Assembly: GCA_036873135.1 (NCBI GenBank)
Contig: JAPTYO010000003.1
Span: 25,196,001 to 25,260,000 of the forward strand
DNA from: Clarkia xantiana subsp. parviflora
Lineage: Eukaryota > Streptophyta > Magnoliopsida > Myrtales > Onagraceae
Length of the DNA stretch: 64,000 bases
Direction: 5' to 3'
Position numbers and translations under genes: made by a program
Notes under the pieces: model-generated
Seen by the model: only the letters and a program-made list of their open reading frames with translations
Told to the model about the DNA's origin: nothing
Databases searched by the model: none
Shown here: positions 1 to 13,925 of the stretch, in pieces
Layout: each line of letters begins with the position of its first letter
Numbering within the stretch: position 1 is the first letter of the stretch

Positions 1-190
1 ACCTCATCTGAAATTTGTTTGGCAATAGTTCAATTCTTGCCCAATTAAAAAAATCAACACTTTGTGCTTAATTTAGATAAACGTGATTTCTGAAGATATA
101 GTTCTATTATAATAAAATAAATCACATTGTAATATATATTACAAAACATACAAAATATTAAATTACATTTTTTATATTACGGAACAACTA

Positions 191-1016
191 GAGTTTTTGA
201 CAAAAATAGGGTTACATGGACAATTAAAATACCAATATAGGCTAGAAAAAAAACCAATTACAAATATAGGGCTGGCAAGGTTAGGGGAACCGGCCAACTG
301 AATTTTTTTTTTTTTTTAATTTTTTTTTTCGGTAAACTGAAAAAAAAAATTGGATCTCACTTGGCCGGGTTCCCCCAACCCGGCCAAATACGTATTTTAT
401 TTTATTTTATTTCTGTTTTTTTTAATAGAAGTTGTAAAAATTAATGGTTTTGTAAATTTTTTTTAAAAAAAAACCTATTGGAAATGGTGAACCCTAAATG
501 GCAAATTGACAGACATTTGTCGTTTACCAGTTTTCGTAAAAAAATTACAAAACTACTAATTTTATATTTTTTCGAACTCACTTGGCCGGGTTCCCACAAC
601 CCGGCCAAGTAGTGTTTTTTTTTTCAAAATTAATTAATTGCGATGTCAACAACCCACAAAAAAAATTATCTAATAGGTTTTTTAGAAAAAAAAATAAAAT
701 TACAAAATCATTAATTTTTACAACTTCTATTAAAAAAAGCAAAAAAAAAAAAAAAACATAAGAAAAACATATTTGGCCGGGTTCCCCCCAACCCGGCCAA
801 GTGAGTCCCAATTTTTTTTTTTTTTTTTTTCTCGAAAAAAAAATAAAAAATTCAGTTGGCTGGGTTTGGGGAACCCGGCCAAGTGAAGTCCAATTTTGGA
901 ACTCACTTGGCCGGGTTCCCCCAACCCGGCCAGCCCTATATTTGTAATTGGTTTTTTTTTTTCTAGACTATATTGGTATTTGGTTGTTCATGTAACCCTA
1001 TTTTGATCAAAAACTC
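191..1016. mobile_element. Mutator-type MITE with nested hairpins
   Basis: The 826-bp element is flanked by an exact 9-bp duplication GAACAACTA (182-190 and 1017-1025). Its ends are inverted repeats of more than 70 bp, starting GAGTTTTTGA, with the shared block AGGGTTACATG further in. A 9-bp duplication with long inverted ends is typical of Mutator-like elements. No transposase is present. The interior carries at least five copies of a GC-rich palindrome of the form TTGGCCGGGTT...AACCCGGCCAA (near 360, 580, 775, 857 and 905) separated by A or T runs. It sits about 440 bp upstream of the ASHH2 start codon. Confidence 0.85.
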
Positions 1017-1341
1017 GAACAACTAAACATAATATTCTAATATATTTTTTTTAAATAAACATAATTATCTTTTTAAATATCGGGCCAAAAAGTAGAGCCC
1101 ATCATGAAATTGACGGTGGCCCATTCATTTTTTTTTTCGTAATAATAATAATATCCCATTCTATCTTTTATTATATTATTATTATTATATTATTATGTTA
1201 CTCTGTATAATTATTTCTTCTCTTAATCCCTTCTCCTTCTTCGTCGAACGGTCGAAGATTTGGAAGTCTGCAACTAGGGTTTGCAATTCACACCATAATC
1301 ACCCTTCCAATCTTCCGTTTCTTCAAACTAAATCTTCGTCT

Positions 1342-1350
1342 ATGCGTTGA
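1342..1350 (+). other. Two-codon upstream ORF (Met-Arg-stop)
   Basis: ATG CGT TGA lies 106 bases before the ASHH2 start codon, in the probable 5' UTR. TGA at 1348-1350 is also the nearest in-frame stop upstream of the ASHH2 frame. Whether the transcript includes it is not known; a regulatory role is only inferred. Confidence 0.35.
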
Positions 1351-1455
1351 GATACCATCCAGGATCGCCAGTTTGGGCGGATTTGCGCTCGAAGGCACCC
1401 GTTTCTGGATCGTGCGATCCGGATCGAATTTCGTTGGTGGGTGCACGAATTAGGT

Positions 1456-4400
1456 ATGGACATTGACGCTGCTCCTCTTCAGGCGTCTGATATGCTACTT
1501 GAAGAAAAATCTGCTGGTGGCTTACTTGCTTGTGAGATAGCTATAGAAGAAGAAGGCATGGGCATTGACGGTGCTCCTCTTCAGGGCTGTGAGATGCCAG
1601 TTGGTGTTTTGCTTGGGTGTCAGAAGATCAGCGTGGGGGGTTCTGTAACGGATTCTGCTGCTGAGAGTAATGGTGTTGTTGGCGCAGAAGGTGGAGCCGG
1701 TGATGAAACAACACCACCGCCGACTTGTGAAATTCTTACTGTAGAATCAGAGGATTGCTTCGCCGATGTTTATCAAGAGAAAGAGAGGGTGTCAGATAAG
1801 AGGTCTTCAGAAGATGGCGTCACATTTGAGGGTATGTGCTCTCCAGGTTCGCCTTTTGACTTTCAGGGAAATTTTCAGAGTTTACCAGTTTCTCACCCAT
1901 TGATTGAGGAGAGTAGATCGGTACCGAGCAGTGAAGCACCTGTGGCTACTGATAAAGCTTCGGTTGAACAGGAGAGCTTATTTTCACCAGACGAATTGGT
2001 CCAACCAAATGCAGAGGAAAACTCTGGCACTTCAATGAAAGGATTGTGCGAAATAGCTGCTGTGTCTAAGCATGATCGTGATGAATTGGTCCAACCATAT
2101 GTAGACTTAGTGCCTGTTGAAGAACACCCCGGCAGTGTAAAGGAAGGATTGTGCGGAACAGCAGCTGCGTGTATGCTGGATGAATCGTTTGGGAGGCCAG
2201 ATTCTTGTGGTGGAGATTACTTCTCAATGTCCTCTGGTGATCGAGATATTTCAAGAGTAAATCCTGCTGAAATCACTACTTTACCTGAGGCTGTCAATGA
2301 TGTTGAAGTAGGAAGTGCTGATGAATTGGTCCAGCCAAATGTAAACTCACTACCTGTTGAGGAAAGATCTAGCAGTTTAGAGGAAGGTTTGTGCGACATA
2401 GCAGATGTGTGTATGCTTGATGAATCTCTTGGGAGGCCAGATTCTTGTACCGGAGATTACTTTTTAAATTCCTCTAGTGATTTAGATATTTCAAGTCTAA
2501 ATCTTACTGTTACAGAGGCTGTGAATGAAGATGTAGGAAATGGCGACGAATTGGTGCAGCCAAATGTAAGACTACTGCCTATTGAGGAAAACTCCGGTAG
2601 TTCAAAGGAAGAATTGTGCGGATTAGCAGATGTGTGTACGCTTGATGAATCAGTTTGGAGACCAGATTCTCATGTTGGAGATTACTTCTCAAAGTCATCT
2701 AGTGATCTAGATGTTTCAAGAGTAAAGCTCGCTGAAGTCGCTACTTTAACGGAGGCTATCAATGAGGTCGGATTAGGAAATGACGAGAGAAAGTATCCTG
2801 CTCGATCTGTTTTTGTTTCTCCTGTGGGATGTCCTGAAACTATGCCTTCGTCCTCATCTTGCAGAAGGGGTTACCGAGAGGGTAAATCTGGTAGGAAGAC
2901 TCGAGCGAAAAAGGGTGCCAAGGATTCTGAAGCTCTTGACATCATCTTCAAGGGTTCCAAGGGAAAGAGGACCTGTAGCTCCAAACCACCCCGCTCATCA
3001 GCATGGGGTGTCTTCCAGGACCTTCCACAGCATTTTGAGCAGATGAGCGAAGTATCCCCAAAGGTTAATGGAGGAAATGAGAGCTTAAAAGATGCTGGTT
3101 GTATCTCCCAGGGATCTAACAGGAAAACTAATGGTAAGCGTATTCGTTTGAAGGTAAAAGTGGGAAATCAAGTGGTCTTAATTTCCGACGTAGTTGATAA
3201 TGTTGCTACTGCGAATAATCGAGCTACTGTGTCAACTGTGGATGGAAGAGACAGAGACAGTCTTGAGCGTTTAGATAAGAAGCTGGATAAGGAAAAGACT
3301 GATTCTCTGCCTGTTAATCTAGATACCAATTTGATCCCCAAGGAATCTGCAGGTGTTGAAGAAACATGTTTAGAGCAACCTAGTCATGTGGACATTGATA
3401 GGTTTCTAGGTTCTGAAACTTCACCCGACTCTGAAGTGATAAATGTAATGCCTGAAACTCATCTAACTGAAAGACACGCTGAAGGCATAGAGAAGGGTTC
3501 TGCATATGAAAAAATTGGTATAAGTAGAAAAGGTAATAAGAAAGATAAGAAGACATCCAAGAGAAGAGACGTTAGAAAGAAAATGGGTAAGGATGGTGCG
3601 TCATTAACTGGTGCTGTTGGTTTGGGTAGCTCAGGCAATGTGGAGTCGTCTTCTTTGCCCAGAGGGGAAGAACTTGGATCCTCTAATGACTTTATGCCAG
3701 TTGAAAATGTGATTATGACTTGTAATGGTGAAGAAGTCATTCCTGGCTCAATAGATCCAGATTATCCCAACAATAATGTGCTTTCCCAGTCCCAAAAGAA
3801 GGGACAGACGAGAGAGAACAAAAAAGGTAGTTCTTCAAGAAAGAATGATAAAGCAGAAAAGATTACAAGTAAGAGGAAAGTGAAAGAAATGGTTGTCCAT
3901 GACCAGGTTCTATGTGAATCTGAGACTTTCAAACAAACAGGTATTCGTAGTTGCTTCTTCTCCCTTTTCTAATTTTGGCATGATCGGACATCTGAGTAGG
4001 CAAGAAGTTTTTAGTCTCGTTTTTCCTTTTCAGTCTGATTTCTCTTAGGTAGGATACATCTTACATTTTTAAAGTAATAATACTAGTAAGATTCTTTAGG
4101 TATATCTAACTCTGTAAGATATTCCAGGAACCAGTACAAAAGAACCCGAGGCAAGAAGCAAGGGTCATCATGCTACTGTATCTGCTGGCTGCTCCCAATT
4201 TGAGATGATAACTAATCAATTAAAGGAGGAACTGTCACCCGAGCGAAATGCCTGGGTGCGCTGTGATGAATGTCATAAGTGGAGGCGCATCGCAGCTACC
4301 CTCGCGGACAACATTGAAGCTACAAACAGCAGCTGGTAGAGTGCATTGTTCTCTCTTCACCATTGATATCTCCAGATATGCAGCCATGATTACAAAGAAT

Positions 4401-7400
4401 ATTAGGCAAACTGAATGGAATAGATGCTCTTTTACTACTAGAGTAACTTTTCAGAATAATCCGTAAACTGGAAGTTAGAGAACTGGACACTTGCAATAGG
4501 AATAAGGCATATGGGTTATGGGACTATAGTAGCTGTTGACCTCCTTAATCCAATACAAGTTGAATTGGCTAGATTATGCTATTATTATTGGATATATTCA
4601 CCTTACTTGAGACAAAAATTTGAAAGCTTTTACAATTGCTGTGAAAGAAAAACCTTCGTAGATCACAGATGTAACCTTTTTTCAATGACAACATAATATC
4701 ATATTCTCAAAGGTGAAGAGGCTGCAACTATCTAACTATTTTTATTAACTTTCCTAACTACTGTAGGGAACAGTGGAAGTGTTGGACATTTGAGTCTTAT
4801 TGGAAACCTATGTTGTTAACTGTCAACAGTTTGACTCGTTGCATTTTTTTTATACTAGCTTGTGTGGTTGATTTTTCTCTCGTAACTGCTTCGGAGTTTG
4901 TATAGCATAACTACATAAGAAGATCCATGATGAGAAGCGTCTTATAGTTTTGTTTTTCCTTGTTTTTGATTTAAAGGAGCTGTAAGGAAAACATGGATAT
5001 TAGTTTTGCTGATTGCTCAATCCCCCAAGAAAAGTCAAATTCAGAGATCAATGCTGAATTGGATATATCAGATGAAGACGATGATTATGATGCTCATCGG
5101 AATTATAAAGATCTGGGATCCACCCGTCCACCAGGTTTTAGTTGTTTGCTTGTTGCCATTATCCTCTCGGTCATCTTGTGTATCTGTTACCATTAAGAAC
5201 CTTTTTTTTAATCTTAATCAGTACTTCAGGTTTTAAACTCTTCTACTTTTGCTTATGCTCCAAATTGCAGTTTCCCAAAAGTCTTCTTTCATTCAGATCA
5301 ACTCCAATAAATATTTGCACCGGCGACGGAGAACTCAAACCATTGATGAGGTTCACATCATTAACTCTCGCTTTTTCTGCTTTGTTGTATTTGCTTACTA
5401 CAATCTATACATTTCTCTCTGGTGTATGAATGTTCTGTTTTAATTTTTAAAGCACTATTTTCTGAATTTCCATCTTGGAGGGGTTAATTTTACCACTAAG
5501 CTTGTTTAGCTAAAAAGACTAATAAACAGATGATAAAACATATTCACTGAGTTACTATTGAGGCATACAATAATTTCTGTTATGTTCTGTTAGTGGAAAA
5601 ATTTGGCCTATTGTACTCTGATTTTCTGAATTAGTATCTATGGTTGATGGATTTATTTCTTTTTGCAAATTTTCAGTGGAGCTTTAAGTGTCATTATTAT
5701 TGGCTCTCTAGTGAGTTTCTATGTTTAAAAAACTTTTAAAAATCTTAGATGCATCTAGTTAGTCGAGGCCTTTTCATGTAAAAAGCTTATATCTTCTCGG
5801 TATTCTTTTTTTCCTGTCAGTGTTATGACCAGATTTGACTATTTTAGGGTTCTTTTCTTTTGGAAATTAAGGACGGTTGATTCCTCTAAATAAATAAGGT
5901 TTAAATTTTCTTTCCTCCTTCAGCTTGAAAAAGAAAAACTTGAGAATTGGTGATTAGGTTTTTCTCAGCAACATAATTTTAAGCATTTCCAATCCTTGTT
6001 TATCGGTACTGATTTCAGTTCTTGCTTTGATTCCATTTTCCTTAATATATATGCCGTTAGAATAGGGATTCTCCGTTCTCCAGAGTTAAGCAGTTCGATT
6101 TTGCTAAACTTCATTTTTCTTATACTATGTTGAAGTTATCACTTTTTAGGTCCTGTTTGATTCTTTCTCCTCCATGCGCTAAGAATGTATATGTTTTTTC
6201 ATAGGTACTGTAGAAACTGTTGATGGTCAGTTGATTTAGCAAAATAACAAATGTGCTGATTAGGTCTTAAGTTAACGATATTGAAATTTTATGCTGTTCA
6301 ATGCATTTTCAGGTAATGGTCTGCCATTGCATGCCACCTTCGTCAGGCAAGTGGGGTTGCGGGGAGGAATGCCTGAATCGGATGTTGAACATTGAATGTG
6401 TTCAGGGTACGTGTCCCTGTGGAGATCTTTGCTCAAATCAGCAGGTACATAAGCTTCTCCTTTGATATACATGGTGACGTTGCTGAGTCATTTTATTTGA
6501 TATTAGTTTTGTATATGTATCCAGTTCCAGAAGCGCAACTATGCAAAATTGCAATGGTTTAAATGTGGGAGAAAAGGTTACGGACTACAGTTGCGAGAAG
6601 GTGTGCGCAAGGGTGGATTTATTATTGAGTATGTGGGGGAGGTAATTTGGAACTCTTTTACATATCTGTTTTTAGTTTAAATTCAAATTCCTGCTATCAG
6701 AGTGGTGCCCGTTTTTAAAAAAACTTAAGCCTACATTTGATTTTTTAAGTATTCAGACCTGGCTAAAGTTCTGCATCCTTACTTTTTATTTGATGTTTAT
6801 TCTTTTTATGTTAGTGAGTTCTTGCTCATATATAGAACCTAGTATAGCTATAACTAGTGATCCCTCCATTCAGGTGCTTGATGTCTCTTCTTATGAGGCA
6901 CGCCAAAGAGATTATGCTTCCAAGGGTCACAAGCATTTCTACTTCATGACACTCAATGGAAGTGAGGTACTTACCTTAAATTATGGCGTAGTTCTCTTCT
7001 TTTCCCCTCTTTCGATCTCTCCCGTTTGTTCCTTGCCTAATATAACCTACATCTAGAGCCTCTTAGTGCATAAGACACCTCTTGTAGAAGCTATTGGTAT
7101 CAAATTATAAATGGTTCACAAAGAGGCTCAAATTATCATTGATTCTTGTTCATATTGTTATGTGATAATACTTCTCTGGTGACCTCTACTCTGCATAAAT
7201 TCGTTTGTCTGGAAAAATTTACTTTTGTTCCACATTATATTTGGCCCTTAGTGGAACTCCCATAAAAGAACAAAGAGAAGTATTTGTAAATATATGCGTA
7301 CGTATTTTATTTTATACAAAGAGTTGGCAATTTATCTCAAGACGTGGTGTAACTTTTTTGTGGCTTCTCTTTACTTATTACTCTAATATATTTTTGTCAG

Positions 7401-10400
7401 GTAATTGATGCTTGTGTCAAAGGTAATTTGGGGCGTTTCATCAACCATAGCTGTGAGCCTAATTGCCGTACAGAGAAGGTGACTGCTTAGATTGATTTTC
7501 TTTTTTCCCTTTAAATTTATTAAGAAGTTCCTAATCCTGACTTCACTTTTCGAAGTTGTCTTTAGCATAGAAGTGTTAGGAAATAAAATAACACGTTTAA
7601 ATAAAATTAACCATTTTTAATCTAGCCTTTATTAGCAAGGGTCTCAGGTTTGATACTCACCGAGGTTAACGTTTTTCAACATTCAATACAAAAAGTGCTC
7701 CTTAAATAAAGTGTGAGCCCTTGGGCACTTGTTTTGGAAACCCATCTCTTTTTCATCAGAAATGAATTTGTGCCTAGGGGAAATTGCATTTAAGTTTTGC
7801 TAAATAAAAAGCCATGAAAATTTTATTTGATTTTTTATTGATGGGGCCAGTTTGGTTTGGATAGAATTTTTTGTATTTAACTTGTATTCAGCTGTTTCAT
7901 ACTGCGGATAATTAGATGTTGTACCTTCTTCTTATCTCGTCATTGGGTGTATTTGTTGATCCCACTGATTACGTTAAAATATTCTGGGACTCTCGTGTTG
8001 TTTATGTCTATATAAACGAGCTATGGTTTTCTCTTATGTGTATGAAATCTTGACTTTTCTGAAACAGTGGATGGTGAATGGTGAAATATGCATTGGACTA
8101 TTTGCAGTAAGGGATATTAAGAAGGTGAGGTATTTTTTTTTCTTCATACAGTGCATATGCTCAAGTTAATGAAAAAGTTGAATGACTGTAGCACTTATGG
8201 CCAACTCAGATGGTCAAGTATATCCACTGCCGTGATCAATATTGTGACAAGTGACTAGCTGATTAGGTTTTGAATCATGGATCAGTGCTCGCCCTTTGAG
8301 ATGCACTTGCTAGTTTCTTTCTATATGAGAACCATGATATGTTTATGGCAGGAAATTTACCGATTTTTTATGATAGTTCCATGTCGATCAGTTCCCAACA
8401 ACCCAATTGTTTTCTTTCTTTTAGTCAGATCTCCTCTATAGAAATGCATGCTGGATAACCTTATATTTTTGCATGAAACTGTTATTAGGCACACACTCAT
8501 AGACTGTCATACGTAAGGTCTTTGGATTTCCAATATCTCTAGAGCATTGTAGGATTGTGGAAATGTCGAATACCAGGAAAAAATTGATTTCATACTGAAA
8601 TGAATAGAACACAGTTTCAGGCAGCCAGTCTTCTTGCAAGTTCTCAACTATTAAGCCCTTGCGAGAACCGAAAAAAATATATTTAAATTGCAGATTGTTA
8701 TCTCTGCGAGACTTAAAAATTTCTTGATTCAAATGTTTTTTTTTTGCTTCTGTCTTGGTGTTTTGATTCACAAGTTCGTGATTTCCCTGTTTGTTTAGGG
8801 CGAAGAGTTGACATTTGACTACAACTATGTACGAGTATTTGGTGCTGCAGCAAAAAAGTGTGTTTGTGGATCATCCCAGTGTCGAGGGTATATTGGTGGT
8901 GATCTTCAAAGCAGTGAAGTTATTTTTCAAGGTGATTCAGATGATGAGTTTCCAGAGCCCATTATGCTTAATGAGGATGGAACTTATAATAAGGACTATG
9001 TCAGTTCTGCAAATGTTGATGGACATGAGAAGCCAGGTTTAGAGGTCCTGCCAGAAGACGGAAATGAAATAGGTGGATTACTTAAGTTGGATAACTTCTC
9101 TGGGGTTGAGGATTCTGAAAGTCGATTTGTTCCTGCCGTTTCTCAGTTAAAAGTACCCTCAAGTTCAGAGGAAACACTCCCATTTTCCCTCCCTTTACCG
9201 TCGGAGGATATTACAGGTTCACCATCATCTGCAATTCAGAGAACGGATTCTGTTTATGAGAAGTTAAAAGGATTCTCCAATGCTGCTGAAATATCTGTAG
9301 TGAATGAACCATTCCGCACCCCTCCCCCTGATGATGCGAGTGTGAAGCCAAAGACTCATACTATCGACGATAAGGGGTGTGTCATACTAGTGCAACCTCA
9401 AATGAAAACATCTAAATCATCTAGTTCCGTCAAGAAAGGTAAAAGTGGCAGTAGTATGCTGAAACCGAACCAGAGCAAAGTTAAAGGGATGGCCAGTAAG
9501 CCCCAGGCAGTGCCTGCAAAACCTAAAAAATCTATTGAAGGAACTTCTAATGGCCGATATGAGGCTGGTAAGAAATTTTTCAGTTCACTCAATATGTGTG
9601 GATTAAGTAATTAATGTTAGGTCGAAATTTCACTTGTGATCATTGTTTTCAGTTCAAGGGAAACTTAGTGAATTATTAGATGGAGATGGAGGAATCAGCA
9701 AAAGAAAGGTAAAAAAATCTTTTATGTTTGAAATCCACCTTTCAAATTATTGGTTTTATCAAATGCTGTAGAGCTTGAGCCCCTTCAGGGTTAATAGTGC
9801 CTCATCGTTTTATGCATCAATAGTGATTTCTTAGTATCTGGATCCATATGCAACTTGTAGCTTAAACAGTCATGATCATTTAACCTAGCATTGGTTTATT
9901 TTGTGTTAGCTGTTTGTGGTAACTATCTGTCTCACCTACGTGACCTATTACCGTGATGTTTTGTTTCTTTTCACCTTTAAGATTGTTTCACTGATTCTGC
10001 TGTTTATTAGTGTCCTTTTGTATCAATTTCCGAGCAATACCGCTGCTATAGTGACTGATTTGTATTTCGGCAATGTCATATTAGGATGCTGCTAAAGGCT
10101 ATTTGAAGCTCCTGCTACTCACTGCGGCAGGTGATACTGTAAATGGTGAAGCCATTCAGAGGTTATATTTTCACCTTTTTTATCTTTGCGTTTCTATCTG
10201 CAACAACAAAAATAAAATCATTCTGCCTGTAAAAAGTATTTGCTCATTTGATTTTCCTTTTCACAGCAATCGAGATCTTTCTATGATACTTGATGCTCTT
10301 CTTAAGACGAGATCCAAGGTGGTGCTATTGGATATTGTAAACAAGAATGGTATAATTTCTTAATGTCATTGGTGCTTTCGACTTGTTCAGTTTTCTTGAT

Positions 10401-13380
10401 ATTTACAAGTCGATTTGATTTTCCATTTTAGGTTTGAGAATGCTTCACAACATTATGAAACAGTACAGGAGAGATTTTAAGAAGATCCCGATTCTTCGCA
10501 AGCTTCTTAAGGTGCATATACTCGAACCAATTTAAATTTAAAATGGGTTGATGTGTTAATTCAACTGCAAAACTTTTACTGTATATATTGCAGATGCTTG
10601 ATTCTTCTTTCATAGAGAAATTAAAAGAATCCTAACAACTTGATGGCCAGTTCTCTTTAGGTTTTGCCGTTTTTTTTTTCTTTCTCAACTCTTTCTCGTA
10701 GCCCTTTCCATATTTCAGATTGACCATCTTGACTCTTGCTGCAAATTGGTAGCTTCACCTGTAGTGCTACTGGGTGACCAAAAGTGTTTACAAAATTTTC
10801 AAAATTCCCTTGAGTGCAACAGATGTCATAGTTTTGGTGACAACAAAAACTAGCGATATTTGTTGGTTTCAAGTTTTTCTCTTTTAAAAGAAAAAATTAG
10901 AAACAAGTTTTGATTTAAATTCATATATCATTTTTTTTTTCTAGCTTAAAATAGTTCTCAAACAAGCAGATGCATAAGATTTGATTTATGTCCTAAAGTA
11001 CTGTAGCAGAACAGAACTTATAACCTCTTTGAGCTTGACTATGATTCATCAAAATCATGTTTTTTTTTTTGAATGACTTGTGGCTACAATAACGGTGATA
11101 TACATATGTGTGTTCGTGTCGGACGAGGTCACATCTTTTCTTTCAAGTTGAGATATCAAATTGCTCCATATTTCTCTGCAGGTGTTGGAGTATCTTGCAC
11201 TTAAGGAGGTTCTTACATTAGAACACATCATTGTTGGTCCTCCCTGCCCTGGAATGGAGAGGTAAGATACCTTTGTTCGGTAGCTGTGTATATCAGTTAT
11301 GAGCTTGAAGTTTTGAACTACGCTGCATTTAAATGCAATCTGAATGTTTCATTGGATGAACTGTTCTCTAAAATTCGACTGTGTCTTGACTACATAGTTT
11401 CTTAAACTGCACCGTTTTTATTTCTCTGTTTATCCTAGGGTTAAGAACCTATAAACTGTCTAGGTTTGCCCTATGTGAGATTTTGGTGTCTGAAGTTTAA
11501 ATTGTTGATATTGACTGTCTGAAGTTTCAACTTTGTTGAAATTTGGCTTTCCGTCCATTTTTGCTGTCAATTTAACAGAATTGTGTGAAAAGTCAAAATT
11601 GCCCCTGATACATTATATGTTTACTCCGGCCACCACCCAACTCCGGTCGGCCACCACCCTACTCCGGCCGGCCACCACCCTAGGAGCAATTTTGGGATTT
11701 ATTTTTTTATCGGGTCAAGCACATGACCAAGTTCTGTTAATTTTAACAGCAAATCTGGACGGAGACAGCAAATTTCAACAAAGTTAAAACTTCAGACAGT
11801 TTATATCAACAATTTAATCTTCAGACACCAAAATCTCACATAGGGCAAACTTCAGACAGTTTATAGGTTCCTAACCCTTAATCCTATTCTCTATGAACTC
11901 GGATGTTCTAGATTCATGAACTGGGAAGTTCTTAAATTTCACCATGCTTCTGAAAATTAGATTTCTTTACAAATATATACATGATGTTGCTACTGACCCT
12001 CTGCACTTTTATTTTCAGTTTTAGGGAGTCCATACTATCATTTACCGAACACGACGATAAACAGGTATGATTTTGTATCTTACCTTCCTTTAAATCCAAG
12101 CCATCGCTCGCACTAAGTATAAATAACAAAGATATGAAACTACGACTTCATCGTTCTTGTCAATTCATCTTTAGAGAAACCGATGTTGATAGCTGATTTT
12201 TTTACCTTAGGTTCATCAAATTGCGCGGAACTTTCGAGATAGATGGATCCCTAGACATATCAGGAAACACGGATACAACATTGATCGTGACGACGATAAG
12301 AACACCGTGAGAGGGATGAACTACACCAGTAACTTCTCCTCATCCCAAAACCCTAACTGGTACGACTCTCAACCGAGACACACAGAAGCTCCCTCCATGA
12401 ACGATAGCCTCCCAACATCATCTGCCGAAAACAGTACTGCAGAGGGAACAAGGATTCGAAAGCGCAAGAGCCGCTGGGATCAAGATGCAGTCCCCTTCAA
12501 ATCAAGAAAAAGTGTAGATGAAGATGCCCCTCCCGGATTTTCAACCCTCCCCGACAACTCTAATGGTTCGTCCAAATGTCAATCGACTAACACGAACCAT
12601 ATAGAGGATAAAGTCCAGTACTTGAGGTGCCCCTTCGATTTGGTTATTGGGCAGCCACAAGAGAGGTTCAAGCCTCGGTCACCTGTTTCATACGGTGTTC
12701 CTTTACTACTTCTGCAGCAGTTCGGGACTCCAAATGCAGGTAGCATCGATACTTGGGCTGTTGCTCCCGGAGTGCCTTTCCAACCCTTTCCTCCCCTGCC
12801 ACCTCATCCCCGGGCGACCAAAAAGCCCTCCCCGACTGAGACTGAGGCACAAAATGACCGGCCCAACCACCAAAACAGCATCGAAAATCAGAAAAAGCGC
12901 GCCTTTTCCCCAAATTGGAACAGCAGCAATTGTTCTTCTGATGATAATACAGCGGATCGTCGAAAAACACCACAAGACAGCAAAAACCCTTCTCCGGCTC
13001 GGTCTGTCGATGAAACCCTAGTGGATAATCACGATGATATGGACACAGTCGAGCCGTCTTTGTCAGAGGATCAATCCCAGTCGGTTTTCAAGAGGCTAAA
13101 GGTACCTTCTTCTTCCTCCTCTTCCTCATCATCGTCTCAGGATCTCGGAACTCGGTACTTTAGGCAACAGAAGGGGAACAATGTGAAACCTCCACCATGG
13201 GTATGGAAAAGGAAGTGCTGGGGGTACTCTGGATTGAACTCGAGAGTCGGGGGAAGTGTAGGATCGACGACTGTTGTAAATGACAACAGAAACTCGAGTA
13301 GTAGTACAGACAGTCTAGTGAGTAAAGGGGAGAGGGAGAAGGAGAAGGAGAAGGAGAAGGATGGGAGCGATTATCCGTGA
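1456..13380 (+). CDS. ASHH2: Histone H3-lysine-36 methyltransferase ASHH2 (SDG8/EFS)
   Basis: Exons: 1456-3940, 4128-4335, 4977-5134, 5271-5350, 6313-6444, 6525-6641, 6874-6966, 7401-7478, 8068-8124, 8799-9567, 9653-9708, 10085-10161, 10267-10349, 10432-10511, 11182-11261, 12019-12064, 12211-13380; 1922 aa. The first in-frame ATG after an upstream stop was taken as start. Order: a long acidic low-complexity N-terminus, a CW zinc finger near residues 871-916 (WVRCDEC...WRRI, then ADC), an AWS cysteine cluster 978-1021, SET 1022-1143 with GRFINHSC and FDYNY, post-[13 protein letters not shown], a helical TFIIS-N-like region about 1412-1540, and a Ser/Pro-rich tail with RKRKSRWDQ. In Arabidopsis the protein deposits H3K36 di/trimethylation on transcribed genes; the CW domain reads H3K4 methylation. 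All catalytic motifs are intact. The extreme N-terminus and the exon 2/3 junction are the least certain parts. Confidence 0.95.
1990..2790 (+). repeat. Intragenic tandem repeat in ASHH2 exon 1
   Basis: Four tandem units each begin with the residues DELVQP (codons starting near 1990, 2080, 2323 and 2548). The last three run about 75-80 residues and share LPVEE, EGLC, CMLDES, RPDS, GDYF and SSDLDIS-like blocks. The first unit is short. Reading frame is kept through all units. The segment has no recognised domain. Confidence 0.85.
8190..8300 (+). mobile_element. Possible SINE-like fragment in ASHH2 intron 9
   Basis: Inside the intron 8125-8798 there is a stretch resembling a tRNA-derived head: CAGATGGTCAAG (A-box-like) followed by GGTTTTGAATC (B-box-like). 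No tail or target duplication was established. It could be chance. Confidence 0.25.
11438..11877. mobile_element. Mutator-type MITE in ASHH2 intron 15
   Basis: The 440-bp element has ends GGGTTAAGAACCTATAAACT and its near inverse, with inverted repeats of more than 100 bp. Flanks are TTTATCCTA (11429-11437) and TTAATCCTA (11878-11886), a 9-bp duplication with one mismatch. It lies in the intron between ASHH2 exons 15 and 16. The centre is GC-rich and repeats a CCGGCCACCACC block. Confidence 0.85.
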
Positions 13381-13925
13381 AACCCTAACCGGCGATTATC
13401 GCGTTTTCTGCAAATTACCATTCATTTATATAGGTAACAATATATTTACTTGAAAGAGCTGTGCTTACTGGAACAACACCCTTTGGCTGTCTCCTTTGTA
13501 TGAATGATTTATGGTTATTATATACTTATTTTGATGATATGATTTGATTCATTGCTTTGGTGGGTTTTTTGGTTAATCATAATGTTCATGCTTAGTTCAC
13601 AGAGTTGTTGGTGGCTTGGTTCTTCTGATGTTGAGGTAAGTAATATATGTATGTAGACAGTATCTTCTGGTGTGGACTTTGTTGGTTCAAACAAAGTTTA
13701 GACTATTTGTTGGAGATGAAGACACTTGGTGACATCTAATTGGTATGGTTTTTTACACTTGGGTAGTTCTTCTGAGGTGATATTTATTAGTTAACCATAA
13801 CTTGATTCATCTAGTTAGAGGGCTATCCTAATTTGACCTCATTCCAGAGGTGGTCTCATGTACTAAGAGAACATGTCTAGAATGAAGGGAGTTTGCCCTG
13901 ATAGAGTTAAACATGATTTATCAGA

